53,111 nucleotides of DNA from JBAZDC01 sp041654595 (GCA_964551305.1 CAZKBT010000018.1:1-53111), one strand, 5' to 3'. Positions 18,137 through 27,327 are shown, numbered from the stretch's first letter. Translations and numbers: made by a program. Notes: generated by a model from the letters alone, not told the origin.

Positions 18137-18883
18137 ATGACTGGTCACGAATCGCCCTCGGTGCCGCCGCCTTCCTTGCCGAAGAAGGCGAAGATCAGCA
18201 TACCCTGGATTCCCGTGGCAACCGGCTTGTTCGGGCTGGCCCTGGGCGTGGCGGGAGGCGTGTTCCTGGCTATGAATCGCGCCATGCCGAACAGCGTGCA
18301 ACAGATGCATGCGGCGCAAGCCGCCTTGGTCCAGGCGCAAAAAGAGCGCGCCCAGGCGCAGATGCAGGCCGACATGCTCATGGGCCAACTCGTCATCGAG
18401 GAAAGCACGCGCAAAAGCCTGGAGGCCACCTTGCAGTCCGTCCAGGAAGAGCTGGGCCGGGCGCGCGACCAGCTGGCCTTTTTCGATCAGCTTTTTCCAC
18501 CCGGTCCCAGCGGCACCGTCAGCATACGCGCGATGGAAGTCGAGCCCGTGGGGGATGCCTTGCAATACCGGGTGCTGCTCAGTCGCAATACCACCAGCGC
18601 CGGCAGCGTGTTCACGGGAAGCATGCAGTTCACGGCGACCGGGATGCAGAACGGCGAGCTTGTGACCCTGCCTTTGTCCGTCGCGCGCGCCTCGGCCGTG
18701 GATGTGGCGTCCGACGCACAGGATGAGCAGGCGGGCTTATCGTTGAAATTCGATCGTTTTCAGCGCAGCGTCGGTTTGCTGGCGCTGCCGGAAGGCTTCG
18801 TTCCCCGGGACGTCACCCTGAAAGTGGTGGAGGGGGCGACTGTGCGCGTAACACGCCGCATCAGCTTACCGGTAGCTCAGTGA
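18137..18883 (+). CDS. Single-pass membrane protein with coiled coil (DUF6776-like)
   Basis: The 248-residue protein has a short cytoplasmic N-terminus, one membrane helix (about residues 24-45, ending in G-G-V-F-L-A-M), a heptad-rich Ala/Gln/Glu coiled coil (about 55-118), and a C-terminal beta-rich domain (about 125-248) ending R-R-I-S-L-P-V. This is the layout of DUF6776 proteins, which in related bacteria sit in the same place between argC and erpA. The function is unknown; the topology suggests an envelope scaffold or assembly role. Confidence 0.75.
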   Translation: MTGHESPSVPPPSLPKKAKISIPWIPVATGLFGLALGVAGGVFLAMNRAMPNSVQQMHAAQAALVQAQKERAQAQMQADMLMGQLVIEESTRKSLEATLQSVQEELGRARDQLAFFDQLFPPGPSGTVSIRAMEVEPVGDALQYRVLLSRNTTSAGSVFTGSMQFTATGMQNGELVTLPLSVARASAVDVASDAQDEQAGLSLKFDRFQRSVGLLALPEGFVPRDVTLKVVEGATVRVTRRISLPVAQ

Positions 18884-18946
18884 CGCCTCGCAATGTTATA
18901 GTTAACCCTAGCATACAACCATTTTAGGTTGACACGGAGTGCAAAA

Positions 18947-19315
18947 ATGAATACCTCAGTTGAAACCGTTGACCTGCAAGCGCCGCCTTCGCCGCTGATT
19001 TTTACGGATGCGGCGGCCGCCAAAGTCAAGGATCTGCTTGCCGAAGAAGGCAATCCGGAACTGAAATTGCGCGTGTTCGTCCAGGGCGGCGGTTGTTCGG
19101 GCTTCCAGTACGGCTTCACGTTCGACGAAACCATCAACGATGACGATACGGCCATCGACAAGGAAGGCGTGCAATTGCTCGTCGATCCGATGAGCTTCCA
19201 GTACCTTGTCGGCGCGGAAATCGACTACAAAGAAGATCTCGAAGGCTCCCAGTTCGTCATTCGCAACCCCAATGCTACGTCCACCTGTGGCTGCGGGTCC
19301 TCGTTCACCGCGTGA
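18947..19315 (+). CDS. erpA: A-type iron-sulfur carrier ErpA
   Basis: ErpA delivers Fe-S clusters to target enzymes, including those of isoprenoid synthesis. The 122-residue protein has the three conserved cysteines of the family: Cys50 in G-G-G-C-S-G-F-Q-Y-G, and Cys114 and Cys116 in T-C-G-C-G-S-S-F. The ATG at 18947 follows a CGGAGT ribosome site at 18935; an in-frame ATG at 18929 was rejected because its six extra residues are not conserved. Confidence 0.95.
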   Translation: MNTSVETVDLQAPPSPLIFTDAAAAKVKDLLAEEGNPELKLRVFVQGGGCSGFQYGFTFDETINDDDTAIDKEGVQLLVDPMSFQYLVGAEIDYKEDLEGSQFVIRNPNATSTCGCGSSFTA

Positions 19316-19388
19316 TGCGCTGACGGCATCGTAGATGGCGCTTGCCGGGGGTTTGTGCGCCCCTGGTGCGATGCGCTAGATTGAAATG

Positions 19389-19427
19389 ACACCCCATGGC
19401 GCCGGTCCGGTGCCGTGGGGTGTTTTC
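19389..19427 (+). terminator. Terminator after erpA
   Basis: ACACCCCATGGC pairs with GCCGTGGGGTGT (12 bp, one G-T wobble) around an 11-base loop, followed by TTTTC. It lies between erpA and the converging anmK and overlaps the last codons of anmK, so it may serve both genes. Confidence 0.8.
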
Positions 19428-20562
19428 ATGCGGGGTAGCGGCACCCCAGCGGACTGCTTCTTCCGGCGCCTGTCACCGACGGCTGGCCCGCATGGACGCC
19501 GGCATCATGCGCCCAGGCCAGCCAGGCGAAAGCCAGCGCTTCCATGCTTTGGACCGGGATGCCCAGCTCGGACGTCGGCCGCACCGGGCACGGGACGCGC
19601 ATTCGTATGTCGCGCAGCAATCCCGTATTGAATGCGCCGCCGCCGCATACCAGTACATCCTGGATGCCGGGCGGAGCATGTCGGCCGATGGCGTCGGCGA
19701 TGGTCGTGGCGGTCAACGCTTGCAAGGTGGCCTGCACATCGGCATCCCGCAGCGGCCGGGCGAAGTCGCGCAGTCGATGCTCCAGCCAGGCGCGGTTGAA
19801 CAGGTCGCGTCCCGTGGATTTCGGCGGGGGCAGGGCGAACCAGGGTTCGCTCTCCACCAGTTTGTCCAGCCAGGCGCCGTCGACGCGCCCCGTGGCGGCC
19901 CATTGGCCGTCCTCGTCGTAAGGCAAGCCCTTTTTTTCTTGCATCCAGCCGTCCAGCAACACATTGGCGGGGCCCGTGTCGAAGCCTCGCGCGGGTGCGC
20001 CCGGCTCCAGTATCGTGATATTGGCGATGCCGCCCAGATTAAGCACGACGCGCGGCCGTTCGCTGTCGAACAAGGCTTGGTGAACTACGGGTACCAGCGG
20101 CGCGCCTTGCCCTCCCTCGGCGACATCCCGGGAGCGGAAATCCGCGATGACGTCGATGCCGGTCAGCGCGGCCAGCAGGGCGGGATTGTTCAGTTGTATC
20201 GTGTAGCCCGCCGCCGGATCGTGGCGCACGGTCTGGCCATGCGCGCCGATGCCTTGAATGCGGGCGGCGTCGAGCCCGCCGTCCTGCAGCACTCGCCGCA
20301 CAGCCTCGGCATAGCATCGCGCCAGGGCATTGGCGGCAAGATGCGCGCGCGCCAGTTCGTTCGGCCCGGGGGCGTTCAGCGCCAATAGTTCCTTGCGCAG
20401 ATCGGGCGGGAGCGCGATGGACGCTTGCCCCAGGATACGGGGCTGCCGAGCATTCGAAAAGTCCGCCGCGACGGCATCCACTCCGTCCGTGCTGGTACCC
20501 GACATGAGTCCGATGTAGAGCTGCGCGGCGGGCAAAGCCGGCGGCGTGGCGCTATTGCTCAC
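19426..20562 (-). CDS. anmK: Anhydro-N-acetylmuramic acid kinase
   Basis: AnmK phosphorylates and opens 1,6-anhydro-MurNAc, feeding it back into peptidoglycan recycling. The 378 residues show the family's G-L-M-S-G-T-S-T-D-G-V-D (ATP binding, about residues 18-29), G-A-H-G-Q-T-V-R-H, D-F-R-S-R-D-V-A-E-G-G-Q-G-A-P-L, N-L-G-G-I-A-N-I-T, and G-F-D-T-G-P-A-N. It begins 10 bases after the M23 peptidase stop on the same strand, so enzymes of wall turnover and wall recycling share a likely transcript. Confidence 0.96.
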   Translation of the reverse strand: MSNSATPPALPAAQLYIGLMSGTSTDGVDAVAADFSNARQPRILGQASIALPPDLRKELLALNAPGPNELARAHLAANALARCYAEAVRRVLQDGGLDAARIQGIGAHGQTVRHDPAAGYTIQLNNPALLAALTGIDVIADFRSRDVAEGGQGAPLVPVVHQALFDSERPRVVLNLGGIANITILEPGAPARGFDTGPANVLLDGWMQEKKGLPYDEDGQWAATGRVDGAWLDKLVESEPWFALPPPKSTGRDLFNRAWLEHRLRDFARPLRDADVQATLQALTATTIADAIGRHAPPGIQDVLVCGGGAFNTGLLRDIRMRVPCPVRPTSELGIPVQSMEALAFAWLAWAHDAGVHAGQPSVTGAGRSSPLGCRYPA

Positions 20563-20572
20563 GGAATCCGTC

Positions 20573-21940
20573 TCAGCGCTGCGCGATTTTCGTTTCCGTT
20601 CGGCCGTAGCTGGCCAGCAGGTCGATATGGTCCCGATACTGGGCGATCACCTTGTCGAATGCCCTGCGCTCGGTCCCTTCCAGCTTGCGGGCGATCGGCA
20701 CGTCGACGGCCATCGGGTCGATCTGCTTGCCGTCCACGAGCAGCTCGTAATGCAAGTGGGGGCCCGTGGCCCAGCCGGTCGAACCGACGTAGCCGATCAA
20801 CTGCCCCTGGGCGACGCGGTCCCCGGGCTTCAGGCTCTGGGCGAACCGGCTCTGGTGGGCGTAGAGGGTGCTGTACTTGCCGTGGTGCTTCAGGACGATG
20901 GTCCTGCCGTAGCCGTTCTTCCAGCCCATGGATTGCACGACGCCGTCGGCTGTCGCGTGGATGGGCGTGCCGGTGGGGGCGGCGAAATCCACCCCTTTGT
21001 GTTGGCGCCAATTGCCGTGAATGGGGTGGCGGCGGCCGCCGAACGTCGAACTGATACGTGAAAACTTCAGGGCCGTGCGCAGGAACGCGCCGCGCAGGCT
21101 CGCGCCGTCGAAGTCGTAATAGCCGCCCCCGTCTTCGGACTCGAACCATACGGCCTGGTAGGATTTGTTCTGCGCCTCGAATTCCAGGGCCAGGATACGG
21201 CCGGCGCCCGTGGGCACGCCATTGTGGCTCATGGACTCATAGATCACCCGAAAACGGTCGCCTTTGCGCAGATCCTGAAGAAAATCGATCTTGCTGCCCA
21301 GGATTTCCGCCATCTGCAGCGTGACGGCGTCTGGGATGTCCGCATCATCGGTCGCGGCGAACAGCGAGCTTTTTATTTCGGCCTCGGCGATGCGGACTTG
21401 CGCATCGCTGGCGGCGCGTTTTTCCTCGGCGACGTAGTCGCCTTCGGCGTCGGGCCGAACCTCCAGCCATTTGGCGGCAGGCTCGCCGCCGTCGCGAGAG
21501 AAGGGCGTATGGTTGTAGCGCAGCCACATCAGGTTGCCGTCCTGGTCCTTGGCGGCTTGCAGGCTGCGGCCGGGGTAAAGCTTGTAGATGGCTTTCGCGT
21601 TTTTGTCGCTGGCGAGGAAATGCAGCAGTCCGGGGGCGTCGACGTTCAGGCGCCGCAGCAGCGCCGCAAGGGTATCGCCGCGACGGATGTGGGTTTCACT
21701 GATGAAGGGCTGGGAAAACCGGGAGTCGGCTTGTGGAAAGGGATCCGGCAGGTCCAGGGTCGTATGCGCCTGATAGATGGCCGGCGCTTCGGGGGGGCGA
21801 ACCACCGCCAGGGCGGCGGCGCCTGCGAACAGGCCTAGGGCGATCAGCAAAATGCCGTTTTGAAGAACATGGCTCGAGCGCTGGGGAGCGCGATGGATGA
21901 TACTTCGTGAGGGAACGTTCGATATCCCTGTCTTCGACAT
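20573..21940 (-). CDS. M23 family peptidoglycan DD-endopeptidase (MepM-like), membrane-anchored
   Basis: This 455-residue protein has an N-terminal membrane anchor (about 28-48), a periplasmic LysM-like region (E-T-H-I-R-R-G-D-T-L-A-A-L-L near 83), a linker domain, and a C-terminal M23 domain (about 300-430). The zinc motif is complete: R-R-H-P-I-H-G and H-K-G-V-D-F-A-A-P-T-G-T, then G-P-H-L-H-Y-E-L. Such enzymes cut peptide cross-links in peptidoglycan during growth. It is the first gene of an apparent operon with anmK and diverges from tyrS. Confidence 0.92.
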   Translation of the reverse strand: MSKTGISNVPSRSIIHRAPQRSSHVLQNGILLIALGLFAGAAALAVVRPPEAPAIYQAHTTLDLPDPFPQADSRFSQPFISETHIRRGDTLAALLRRLNVDAPGLLHFLASDKNAKAIYKLYPGRSLQAAKDQDGNLMWLRYNHTPFSRDGGEPAAKWLEVRPDAEGDYVAEEKRAASDAQVRIAEAEIKSSLFAATDDADIPDAVTLQMAEILGSKIDFLQDLRKGDRFRVIYESMSHNGVPTGAGRILALEFEAQNKSYQAVWFESEDGGGYYDFDGASLRGAFLRTALKFSRISSTFGGRRHPIHGNWRQHKGVDFAAPTGTPIHATADGVVQSMGWKNGYGRTIVLKHHGKYSTLYAHQSRFAQSLKPGDRVAQGQLIGYVGSTGWATGPHLHYELLVDGKQIDPMAVDVPIARKLEGTERRAFDKVIAQYRDHIDLLASYGRTETKIAQR

Positions 21941-22205
21941 AAAGTAAACCTAGAAGTGGTGCTGAATTCGGTGATCGACGCGTGTATCGCCGGGGCGGCA
22001 TCCGGATGCCGCCCGGACGGAGGCGCTGAGGCGTGCGCTGCTCTGATAAGATGTTGCTGCCGCGGCAAAAACTACGTTTTTGGCATATAAACAAATGCGA
22101 GCAGCCATGCAGGCATTGCGCTCGCACGTTATGCTAGCGTATTCGCCCGGGAATTTCGAGTTTTTTTCGTTTCTGAAACATTTCAAATCACATCCGTATC
22201 CGCAT

Positions 22206-23438
22206 ATGTCGTCGCCAGTTGCCGCCTCCCCAGCCCCGGAAGTCACCGAAGCCTTGCGCATCGTCAAGCGCGGCTGCGACGAATTGCTCGTCGAGACCGA
22301 ATTCGCCGCCAAGCTGGCGCGCAGCCATGCAAGCGGCCAGCCCTTGCGCATCAAGCTGGGCCTGGATCCCACCGCGCCCGACATCCACCTTGGCCATACG
22401 GTCGTGCTCAACAAAATGCGGCAGCTCCAGGACCTGGGCCATACGGTCATTTTCCTGATCGGCGACTTCACGTCCATGATAGGCGACCCCAGCGGCCGCA
22501 ATGCGACGCGCCCGCCGCTCACGGCCGAACAGGTCCAGGAAAACGCCAAGACCTACTATGCCCAGGCAAGCCTGGTCCTGGATCCCGACCGCACCGAAGT
22601 ACGCTATAACTCCGAATGGTGCACCCCCCTCGGGGCGCAGGGCATCATCCAACTGGCCTCGCGCTATACCGTGGCGCGCATCATGGAGCGGGACGATTTC
22701 ACCAAACGCTTCAAGAACGGCGTGCCCATATCCGTCCATGAATTTCTCTATCCCTTGCTGCAGGGCTATGATTCCGTCGCCCTGAAGGCCGACCTGGAGC
22801 TGGGCGGCACCGACCAGAAATTCAATTTGCTGGTGGGGCGCGAGCTGCAAAAGGAGTACGGCCAGGAGCAGCAATGCATATTGACCATGCCTCTGCTCGA
22901 AGGTACCGACGGCGTCGAGAAAATGTCCAAGTCCAAGGGCAATTACATCGGCATCTCCGAAGCGCCGGACTCCGTCTTCGGCAAGCTGATGTCGATTTCT
23001 GATACGCTGATGTGGAAGTACTACGAGCTTTTGTCGTTTCGCACGCTCGACGACATCGCCGGCTTGCGCAGGCAAACCGAGGCGGGCTTGAACCCGCGCG
23101 AGGTCAAGGTCGCCCTGGCGCAGGAAATCGTCCGGCGCTTTCATGGCGCGCAGGCCGCCAAGGATGCATTGGCCAGCTTCGAGGCGCGCTTTCGGGATGG
23201 CGCGATTCCCGACGACATCCCCGAAATCCAGCTTGGCGCGGGGCCGATGGGCATACTCAAGGTCCTGCGCGAAGCGGGCCTGGCGGCGTCCGGCTCGGAG
23301 GCGCAACGCAATGTCGAGCAGGGCGGCGTGCGAGTCGACGGCGACCGCGTCGAAGACAAGTCCTTGTCTCTGGCTGCCGGCACCTATGTTTTGCAAGTGG
23401 GCAAGCGCAAGTTCGCGCGTGTTACCTTGTCGGGCTAG
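22206..23438 (+). CDS. tyrS: Tyrosyl-tRNA synthetase
   Basis: TyrS charges tRNA-Tyr. From the ATG at 22206 the protein has 410 residues, with the class I signature P-D-I-H-L-G-H, the family segment I-G-D-F-T-S-M-I-G-D-P-S-G-R-N, the K-M-S-K-S-K-G loop, and a C-terminal S4 RNA-binding domain (about 345-410). The frame is open 42 codons further upstream, but that extension (rich in Phe, His, Met) is unlike any TyrS. Confidence 0.96.
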   Translation: MSSPVAASPAPEVTEALRIVKRGCDELLVETEFAAKLARSHASGQPLRIKLGLDPTAPDIHLGHTVVLNKMRQLQDLGHTVIFLIGDFTSMIGDPSGRNATRPPLTAEQVQENAKTYYAQASLVLDPDRTEVRYNSEWCTPLGAQGIIQLASRYTVARIMERDDFTKRFKNGVPISVHEFLYPLLQGYDSVALKADLELGGTDQKFNLLVGRELQKEYGQEQQCILTMPLLEGTDGVEKMSKSKGNYIGISEAPDSVFGKLMSISDTLMWKYYELLSFRTLDDIAGLRRQTEAGLNPREVKVALAQEIVRRFHGAQAAKDALASFEARFRDGAIPDDIPEIQLGAGPMGILKVLREAGLAASGSEAQRNVEQGGVRVDGDRVEDKSLSLAAGTYVLQVGKRKFARVTLSG

Positions 23439-23461
23439 CAACCCGTTTTCAGGAGTACAAC

Positions 23462-24103
23462 ATGAAGCTGCACTCTAAATCGTTTGTCAATGAAGGATGG
23501 ATTCCGGAGGCCAACGCGTTCGGCAAGCCTGATCCGAGCTCCCACGTGGTTCTGGCGGGCAACGCCAACCCGCATCTGGCTTGGTCCGGCGCGCCCAAGG
23601 ATGCCAGGTCGTTCGTCGTGATCTGCCATGATCCGGACGTGCCCAGCAAGCCTGACGATGTCAATCTCGAGGATCGCGAAGTGCCGGATAGCCTGCCCAG
23701 GGTGGATTTCTACCATTGGGTCCTGATCGACGTGTCGGCGAACGTCGACGAAGTGGCCGAGGGTTCCTACTCCAACGGCATCACGCCGCGCGGCAAGGCG
23801 GGCCCGCTGGCGCTGGACGGCACGCGCCAGGGCCTGAACGACTTTACCAGCTGGTTTGCGGCCGACCGCGACATGAGCGGCGATTATTTCGGCTACGACG
23901 GTCCGTGCCCGCCCTGGAACGACGCCCTGGTGCACCGCTACGTTTTCACGGTGTACGCGCTGGACGTCGCCGAGCTGCCCGTCGAAGGGCGCTTCACGGG
24001 GGCCGAGGCGATCCAGGCCATGCAGGGCCATGTGCTGGCGCAGGCCTCCATTACCGGACTGTACTCGCTCAATCCCCGGTTGATCCCTCATTCCGCCGCC
24101 TGA
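23462..24103 (+). CDS. YbhB/YbcL family (PEBP/RKIP-like) protein
   Basis: The 213-residue protein is a bacterial phosphatidylethanolamine-binding-protein homologue. It shows N-P-H-L-A-W-S-G-A-P, F-V-V-I-C-H-D-P-D-V-P and F-Y-H-W-V-L-I-D-V of the ligand pocket, and G-Y-D-G-P-C-P-P-W-N near the C-terminus. Cellular targets of these proteins are unknown in bacteria. The ATG at 23462 follows an AGGAG site; the frame runs open back to 23012, but that part overlaps tyrS. The gene is 23 bases after tyrS and may share its transcript. Confidence 0.9.
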   Translation: MKLHSKSFVNEGWIPEANAFGKPDPSSHVVLAGNANPHLAWSGAPKDARSFVVICHDPDVPSKPDDVNLEDREVPDSLPRVDFYHWVLIDVSANVDEVAEGSYSNGITPRGKAGPLALDGTRQGLNDFTSWFAADRDMSGDYFGYDGPCPPWNDALVHRYVFTVYALDVAELPVEGRFTGAEAIQAMQGHVLAQASITGLYSLNPRLIPHSAA

Positions 24104-24207
24104 CGGTGGACGAGGCCGTTTCTTGCTTGAAGATTGTTCATGCCGGCTTGAGCGCGGTTTTCGTTGACGCGCCGCGCGCGCCGGAACGGTGTTGTTATTG
24201 CGACGAT

Positions 24208-24234
24208 CCCGGTTTTTCTCGCTGAAAAACCGGG
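24208..24234. other. Perfect 11-bp hairpin upstream of glyA
   Basis: CCCGGTTTTTC and GAAAAACCGGG enclose TCGCT. The T run is inside the first arm and not after the second, so it does not look like a standard terminator on either strand. It lies 66 bases before the glyA start, next to a TAAAAT (24243-24248) that could be a -10. A terminator remnant or an operator are both possible. Confidence 0.4.
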
Positions 24235-24300
24235 TATGCGCGGTAAAATACCCAGCTTCGTCTGGCGTTGCGCCGTCTTCACTTTTTACCAGGATACTTC

Positions 24301-25545
24301 ATGTTTGACCGCTCCCTTACCCTTGATAAAGTCGATCCCGATGTCTGGGCCGCCATCCAGAAGGAAAACGTTCGGCAGGAACAGCATATCGAGCTGATCG
24401 CTTCTGAAAACTACGCCAGTCCGGCGGTCATGCAGGCGCAGGGCACGCAGTTGACCAACAAGTATGCCGAAGGGTATCCGGGCAAGCGCTATTACGGCGG
24501 ATGCGAATACGTGGACGTCGTCGAACAGTTGGCCATCGACCGCCTGAAGGAACTGTTCGGCGCGCAAGCCGCCAACGTCCAGCCCAATTCGGGCTCGCAG
24601 GCCAACCAGGGCGTCTACACGGCGGTCCTGAAACCCGGCGATACGGTATTGGGCATGAGCCTGGCCGAAGGCGGGCACCTGACGCACGGCTCGCCGGTGA
24701 ATGCATCCGGCAAGCTCTACAACTTCATTTCCTATGGCCTGGACGCCGATGAGGAACTGGACTACGACGCGCTCGAGCGCCTGGCCCGCGAACACAAGCC
24801 CAAGCTCATCGTCGGCGGCGCATCGGCCTATTCGCTGCGCTTCGACTTCGAGCGCATGGCGCGCATCGCCCACGATAACGGCGCGCTGCTCATGGTGGAC
24901 ATCGCCCACTATGCGGGCCTGGTCGCCGGCGGCGTCTACCCCAACCCGGTCCCCCATGCCGATTTCGTCACGTCGACGACGCACAAGTCCTTGCGCGGTC
25001 CTCGCGGCGGCGTGATCATGATGAAGGCCGAGTACGAAAAGATCGTCAACTCGGCCATTTTCCCCGGCATCCAGGGCGGTCCCCTGGAGCACGTCATCGC
25101 GGCCAAGGCCGTCGCCTTCAAGGAAGCGCTGGACCCCAGCTTCAAGGCCTACGCCGCGCAGGTGCTGGAAAACGCCGACGCGCTGGCCCGCACGCTGGTG
25201 GAGCGCGGCTTGCGCATCGTCTCGGGCCGCACGGAAAGCCACTTGATGCTGGTGGACTTGCGCCCCAAAGGCATTACCGGCAAGCTTGCCGAAGAAGCCC
25301 TGGGCCGCGCTCACATCACGGTCAACAAGAACGCCATCCCCAACGACCCTGAAAAGCCGTTCGTCACCAGCGGCATTCGCTTGGGCACGCCCGCCATGAC
25401 CACGCGTGGATTCAAGCGGGCCGAAGCCGAATTGACCGGCCACTTGATCGCAGACGTTCTGGACAATCCCAACGACGAGGCCGTCATCGCCGACGTCCGC
25501 GGGCGCGTCAATGAACTGACGGCGCGCCTGCCGGTTTATCGTTAA
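24301..25545 (+). CDS. glyA: Serine hydroxymethyltransferase
   Basis: GlyA converts serine and tetrahydrofolate to glycine and 5,10-methylene-THF using PLP. The 414-residue chain has E-L-I-A-S-E-N-Y-A-S-P-A-V, K-Y-A-E-G-Y-P-G-K-R-Y-Y-G-G, the active-site lysine in S-T-T-H-K-S-L-R-G-P-R-G-G, and D-I-A-H-Y-A-G-L-V-A-G-G. The ATG at 24301 gives the family N-terminus M-F-D-R-S-L-T-L; a frame from 24268 was rejected. nrdR follows 39 bases later and ribD after that. Confidence 0.98.
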   Translation: MFDRSLTLDKVDPDVWAAIQKENVRQEQHIELIASENYASPAVMQAQGTQLTNKYAEGYPGKRYYGGCEYVDVVEQLAIDRLKELFGAQAANVQPNSGSQANQGVYTAVLKPGDTVLGMSLAEGGHLTHGSPVNASGKLYNFISYGLDADEELDYDALERLAREHKPKLIVGGASAYSLRFDFERMARIAHDNGALLMVDIAHYAGLVAGGVYPNPVPHADFVTSTTHKSLRGPRGGVIMMKAEYEKIVNSAIFPGIQGGPLEHVIAAKAVAFKEALDPSFKAYAAQVLENADALARTLVERGLRIVSGRTESHLMLVDLRPKGITGKLAEEALGRAHITVNKNAIPNDPEKPFVTSGIRLGTPAMTTRGFKRAEAELTGHLIADVLDNPNDEAVIADVRGRVNELTARLPVYR

Positions 25546-25584
25546 CCATCCGGAGTCCCCGGCGAAGGCCGGGGACGCGCATCC

Positions 25585-26058
25585 ATGAAATGTCCGTTCT
25601 GTAATAGCGTAGATACGCAGGTCATCGATTCCCGCGCTTCCGAGGAAGGCGATGCCATCCGCAGGCGGCGGCGCTGCACGGCCTGTGACCGGCGGTTTAC
25701 GACATACGAGCGGGCCGAGCTCCTGATGCCGGCCGTGGTCAAGCGCAACGGCAACCGTGTCGAGTTCGATGTCAGGAAGCTGCGCGGCAGCCTGGACCTG
25801 GCCTTGCGCAAGCGTCCCGTCAGCACCGAGGCCATCGACGCGGTGGTGGCGCGCATCGAGGAAAAGCTGCTGCTGTGCGGCAAACGGGAGGTCGACACCG
25901 GCTACCTGGGCGAACTGGTCATGAGCGAGTTGCGCAACCTGGATGAAGTGGCCTATGTGCGCTTTGCCTCCGTCTATAAAAGCTTCGAGAACATCCACGA
26001 ATTCGTCAAGGCGATCGACGAGATGCGCGACGCCGGCCCCGACGCCCGCTCCCGCTAG
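25585..26058 (+). CDS. nrdR: Transcriptional repressor NrdR
   Basis: NrdR senses ATP/dATP and represses ribonucleotide reductase genes. The 157-residue protein has an N-terminal zinc ribbon (C-P-F-C at 3-6 and C-T-A-C near 31-34) with the basic R-R-R-R-R run that contacts DNA, then an ATP-cone (about 46-136) opening with V-V-K-R-N-G-N-R-V-E-F. Both parts look intact. Two matching operator boxes lie upstream of nrdA at 6966-7012. It sits between glyA and ribD, a common arrangement. Confidence 0.97.
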   Translation: MKCPFCNSVDTQVIDSRASEEGDAIRRRRRCTACDRRFTTYERAELLMPAVVKRNGNRVEFDVRKLRGSLDLALRKRPVSTEAIDAVVARIEEKLLLCGKREVDTGYLGELVMSELRNLDEVAYVRFASVYKSFENIHEFVKAIDEMRDAGPDARSR

Positions 26059-26105
26059 GCTTGCGGGGTATCATGTGGGTTCCTGACGTTTGAGTTTCCA
26101 CGGTC

Positions 26106-27251
26106 GTGAGCCTGATTCCTTATAGCAACGATGAGCGCTGGATGAGCCAGGCGATAGACTTGGCCAAGAGCGTCCTGCATTTGACTTCCCCCAATCCGCG
26201 TGTTGCCTGCCTGATCGTGCGCGGCGGGCAGTTGCTGGCGGGCGGCGTCACGCAGGCCGTCGGCGGGCCCCACGCCGAAGTCATGGCTTTGCGCCAGGCG
26301 CGGCAGCGCGGCCTGGACGTGACGGGCGCCACGTACTATGTCACGCTCGAGCCGTGCAGCCATCATGGCCGCACGCCGCCTTGCGTCGACGCTTTGCTGG
26401 CGGCCAAGCCCGCCCGCGTCGTCGTGGCCATGCAGGATCCGAATCCCCTGGTGGGCGGAAACGGGCTGGCCAAGCTGCGCGCCGCGGGCGTCGAGGTCTT
26501 GACCGGTATCTGCCTGGAGCGGGCTCTGGCACTGAATCCCGGTTTCGTGGCGCGCATGACGCGCAAGACCCCTTGGGTCTGGACCAAGGTCGCGGCCTCG
26601 CTGGACGGCCAGATCGCCTTGCAGGGCGGCCAATCGAAATGGATTACCGGAGAGCAGGCGCGCGCGGACGGCCATCATTGGCGCGCCCGCAGTTGCGTGG
26701 TCATGACGGGTTCCGGCACTGTCGTGGCCGACGACCCGCATCTGAACGTGAGGGAGTTCGCGACGCAGCGCCAGCCCATCCGCGCCGTGGTCGACACTCA
26801 TTTGCGCATTCCGGCCACGGCGCGCCTGCTCGATGGCGGACCGGTATGGATATTCACCTGCAATGAGGACCGGGACAAGGCGGCGGCGCTGGCCGAGCGC
26901 AATGCCCGGGTTATCGTCATGCCCGGCGCGGGCGGACACGTTGATCTGCAAGCCGTGCTGCAATGGATGGGCGGGCAGCAGATCAACGAGGTGCATGTGG
27001 AAGCCGGATCGCGCTTGACGGGCGCGTTGCTGCAGGCTCAGTGCGTGGATGAGATATTGCTTTACAGCGCGCCGGTGGTGTTGGGGCCGGGCATAGGCAT
27101 GGCCTACATGGATCCTTTGACCAGCTTGGCGCAAGCGCAGCGCTTCGACTTTTTGGACGTCGAGCAGGTCGGATCGGACCTGCGCATTCGTGCCAGGCGC
27201 ACGGACCGTTGGAACGAGTTGCTGGTGTCAGTGACGTCGTACGTGGGCTGA
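26106..27251 (+). CDS. ribD: Bifunctional riboflavin deaminase/reductase RibD
   Basis: RibD carries out two steps of riboflavin synthesis: deamination of the pyrimidine ring and reduction of the ribose side chain. The deaminase half (about 1-145) has the zinc motif H-A-E-V and P-C-S-H-H-G-R-T-P-P-C. The reductase half (about 150-370) has W-V-W-T-K-V-A-A-S-L-D-G-Q and E-V-H-V-E-A-G-S-R-L-T-G-A-L. The start is a GTG at 26106, giving M-S-L-I-P-Y-S-N-D-E. It is the last core gene before the tRNA-Ser insertion site; no other rib genes follow. Confidence 0.95.
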   Translation: MSLIPYSNDERWMSQAIDLAKSVLHLTSPNPRVACLIVRGGQLLAGGVTQAVGGPHAEVMALRQARQRGLDVTGATYYVTLEPCSHHGRTPPCVDALLAAKPARVVVAMQDPNPLVGGNGLAKLRAAGVEVLTGICLERALALNPGFVARMTRKTPWVWTKVAASLDGQIALQGGQSKWITGEQARADGHHWRARSCVVMTGSGTVVADDPHLNVREFATQRQPIRAVVDTHLRIPATARLLDGGPVWIFTCNEDRDKAAALAERNARVIVMPGAGGHVDLQAVLQWMGGQQINEVHVEAGSRLTGALLQAQCVDEILLYSAPVVLGPGIGMAYMDPLTSLAQAQRFDFLDVEQVGSDLRIRARRTDRWNELLVSVTSYVG

Positions 27252-27263
27252 CTTCCGATTCCT

Positions 27264-27284
27264 ATCGGGAGTTATTTTCCCGAT
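27264..27284 (+). terminator. Possible weak terminator after ribD
   Basis: ATCGGGA and TCCCGAT form a 7-bp stem with a T-rich 7-base loop 13 bases after the ribD stop. There is no T run after the stem, so the call is tentative. Confidence 0.35.
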
Positions 27285-27318
27285 TGCTGGCCTGTAAAAC
27301 GCATGGAGTCTCCGGTTC

Positions 27319-27327
27319 TGATAGAAT
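27319..27327 (+). promoter_or_regulatory. Extended -10 of the tRNA-Ser promoter
   Basis: TGATAGAAT, the same extended -10 as at rplM, lies about 40 bases before the tRNA. It is followed by a GC-rich discriminator (GGGCTTCGCGC), the usual mark of stringently controlled stable-RNA promoters. No good -35 is visible. Confidence 0.5.

Noticed and set aside
23012..23461. Upstream extension of the YbhB-like gene
   Set aside because: The extension overlaps the 3' part of tyrS in another frame; the internal ATG with AGGAG gives the family N-terminus.
24104..24300. A possible glycine riboswitch upstream of glyA
   Set aside because: The conserved glycine-aptamer core segments are not visible; only a simple hairpin is present.
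24286..25998. A 570-codon minus-strand frame across glyA and nrdR
   Set aside because: It is a shadow of two well-supported plus-strand genes; long antisense frames are common at this GC content.
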